This document shows, one piece after another, positions 62,566-64,000 of a stretch of 64,000 nucleotides of DNA. Origin of the DNA: Phytophthora hibernalis (taxonomy: Eukaryota > Oomycota > Peronosporomycetes > Peronosporales > Peronosporaceae); contig JAAKBF010000033.1 in NCBI GenBank assembly GCA_012656075.1, positions 558,001-622,000 on the forward strand, given 5' to 3'. Below the pieces are notes generated by a model. That model was not told the origin of the DNA, searched no databases, and saw nothing but the letters and a program-made list of their open reading frames with translations. The position numbers and the translations under genes are program-made. Positions within the stretch are counted from its first letter, which is position 1. Each line of letters opens with the position of its first letter.

Positions 62566-64000
62566 ATGAGGGACGACAGCGAGGAAACCGGTTCCGGCCG
62601 TGATTGGAGTGACGAGGGCAGCGCGAGTCACGAAGATTCGAGAGCCCGCCGCCTACACGCCCACAGGTTTCAAGAAGCGGCGCGGGATCCTGCCCGGAGG
62701 GAAAAAGCGGCGGAAGGAGAGGTCTCACGCACAGTCAGGCACGAGTACCATACGGGCAGCATCTTCGGACGCCTTTCCATCGACCTCCGACCCCAGAGAA
62801 GATTCAAGCACCTCCGTTTCGACCACGGTTGCAAGTACCGCGCAGGACGATCATGTCGTTGTTCCCCAGATCGACCTCGTACATATGCCAGAGCTGGAAC
62901 GGAGAATGTTAGACGACTGGGCCGAGCTGGAGCAGTATCTCCGCAATTACAGCAAGCGCACGTTTCCGGTATGTGCCCCTTGTTTAGCATGTGCCCCGGT
63001 CTAGTACTGTGGCACAAAACACAGTATACGTTAAACTATCCTAACGTCTGTGCTTCTGATATCCTCATATTTATTTGGTCCAGACAGCGACCCCTGTGAA
63101 AACACGGAACAAGAAGATGCTTGTCAGCCGTACGCCAAGTAAATCAATACCGGAGGAGTTAAAGTTTTACAACAAAACCTACGTATGCACGCATCACGGG
63201 AAGCCTTGATCGGGGAGGAGGAAGGACACCGGCCCGACCAGCATTCCAGAAAAATTGCCGGGCGGGCAAATGTGGATTCTAGAGTTCATTGCGGAAAATA
63301 CGACTGTGGACCCCGTGATGAAAGATGTACACAATTTGGTGCACAGACTTCAGAAGGAGTCCTACGTCTTTCCACCGCATTGTCGCTATTTTAGAAGTTT
63401 AGCCGCCCAACCTAGCAATGTCACGCGCGTGTTCGCAAACAACGAGGTATGAGATGACGCTTCCGAGACTCTTTGCGATGAGCTTTGAATTAAATGAAAA
63501 CTACAAGTATTGCAAAAGTTATTAGCACAAACGTAACGACACTGGACGATTGTGTGGTTTCCTATCCGATCGGGCCGTCTGTGCGGAGGTGGAAATGGAA
63601 ATTTTCAGGAGGCTGCCAAGTACAAGGACTTCCTGGTAGAAAGCAAGGTGGAATTGGCCATGCACGCTCTCGTGCCAATGACTTTTCAAATTTGTGCCGT
63701 GGTGCAGGCGACCTACGGCTTGTACTGAGCGCATCTGTCGTTCACTATATTTCCTGCATTCTGGCGCTCGTTGTGTACCACATCGCTCTCGGTAAAACAA
63801 GCAGTGCAAGAAAACAACCAAGAAGAAACAGTCCTCGACTGAGTCCAAGTCCAAGTCGGAGCAAAGTTCTACAACCTCGACCACGACTTTCACCACCAGC
63901 AGCGAGACCACCACGACTAGCAACAAGAAGAAAAAGAAACGCAAATCGGGAACGTCCTCCGCGTCACCGCTGATAGAAGATGTTCCTAGAACGTCTCCAA
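62566..64000 (+). pseudogene. MULE fragment B: 5' part, running off the right edge
   Basis: It lies head to head with fragment C. It has a Ser/Thr/Lys-rich leader, VHMPELERRMLDDWAELEQYL (about 62880) and a canonical intron of 115 bases (GTATGT at 62969 to CAG at 63083). Then comes LKFYNKTYVCTHHGKP, a FAR1-type zinc-binding start, and ESYVFPPHCRYFRSL through NVTRVFANNEV (63355-63450). The last block is a direct homologue of 58383-58494 in fragment A. Beyond 63560 there is a Ser/Thr/Lys-rich frame open to the window end. Frame changes are present. Confidence 0.6.

Overview
This is a eukaryotic window from an oomycete, most likely a Phytophthora-type Peronosporales plant pathogen. It carries two RXLR-type secreted effectors, a Crinkler (CRN) effector with an LFLAK box and an HVLVVVP box, an NLP (necrosis- and ethylene-inducing-like protein) with GHRHDWE, and oomycete-style initiator elements. 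All of these sit in a gene-poor, repeat-rich setting. No rRNA, tRNA or CRISPR array is recognisable.

Layout. (1) 1-7200: one end of a Maverick/Polinton element, all genes on the minus strand: two small overlapping ORFs and one cut by the window edge, a GIY-YIG nuclease, an integrase with a chromodomain, a protein-primed family-B DNA polymerase carrying an inserted HNH-like nuclease domain, and a small basic ORF. (2) 7260-8566: a CRN effector broken by frameshifts. (3) 9290-11345: an element flanked by inverted minisatellite arrays, encoding a CENP-B-type HTH region followed by a Ulp1-type SUMO protease. (4) 11350-13347: a degraded Crypton tyrosine recombinase. (5) 13968-14374: RXLR effector 1. 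(6) 15345-20328: a giant inverted repeat (arms about 2.33 kb, spacer 329 bp) duplicating an NmrA-like reductase gene and the 5' end of a multi-pass membrane protein gene. The complete membrane gene runs on to 22845. (7) 22887-23690: NLP. (8) 26014-31590: a Copia element with LTRs and the 5-bp target duplication CAATG. (9) 32917-35775: a Mutator-like element with perfect 76-bp terminal inverted repeats and a 9-bp target duplication, carrying GC-rich cargo. (10) 36058-36463: RXLR effector 2. (11) 37268-39667: pogo-like and FAR1/MULE transposase relics. (12) 40315-47445: a second, decayed Copia. (13) 47446-54250: a decayed Gypsy. (14) 54252-57295: a DDE transposase gene whose 5' part is tandemly duplicated (1286 bp). 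(15) 58380-64000: three related MULE fragments, one ending in a Ulp1 protease that has lost its catalytic Cys.

How it fits together. The host-derived genes are mostly effectors or secreted proteins lying as islands between transposons of at least seven types. Almost every multi-domain gene is broken by single-base frameshifts, many at homopolymer runs. The right arm of the palindrome differs from the left by four small deletions at runs or short repeats plus one cluster of substitutions. This may be real decay, but it may also reflect an uncorrected long-read assembly. The frameshifts should therefore not be taken as proof of pseudogenes until checked with accurate reads.

The most unusual items are the HNH domain inside the Polinton polymerase, the HTH-Ulp1 element with inverted repeat arrays, the large palindrome, the MULE with intact ends and foreign cargo, and the two Ulp1 genes with opposite changes at the catalytic Cys (one duplicated, one lost).
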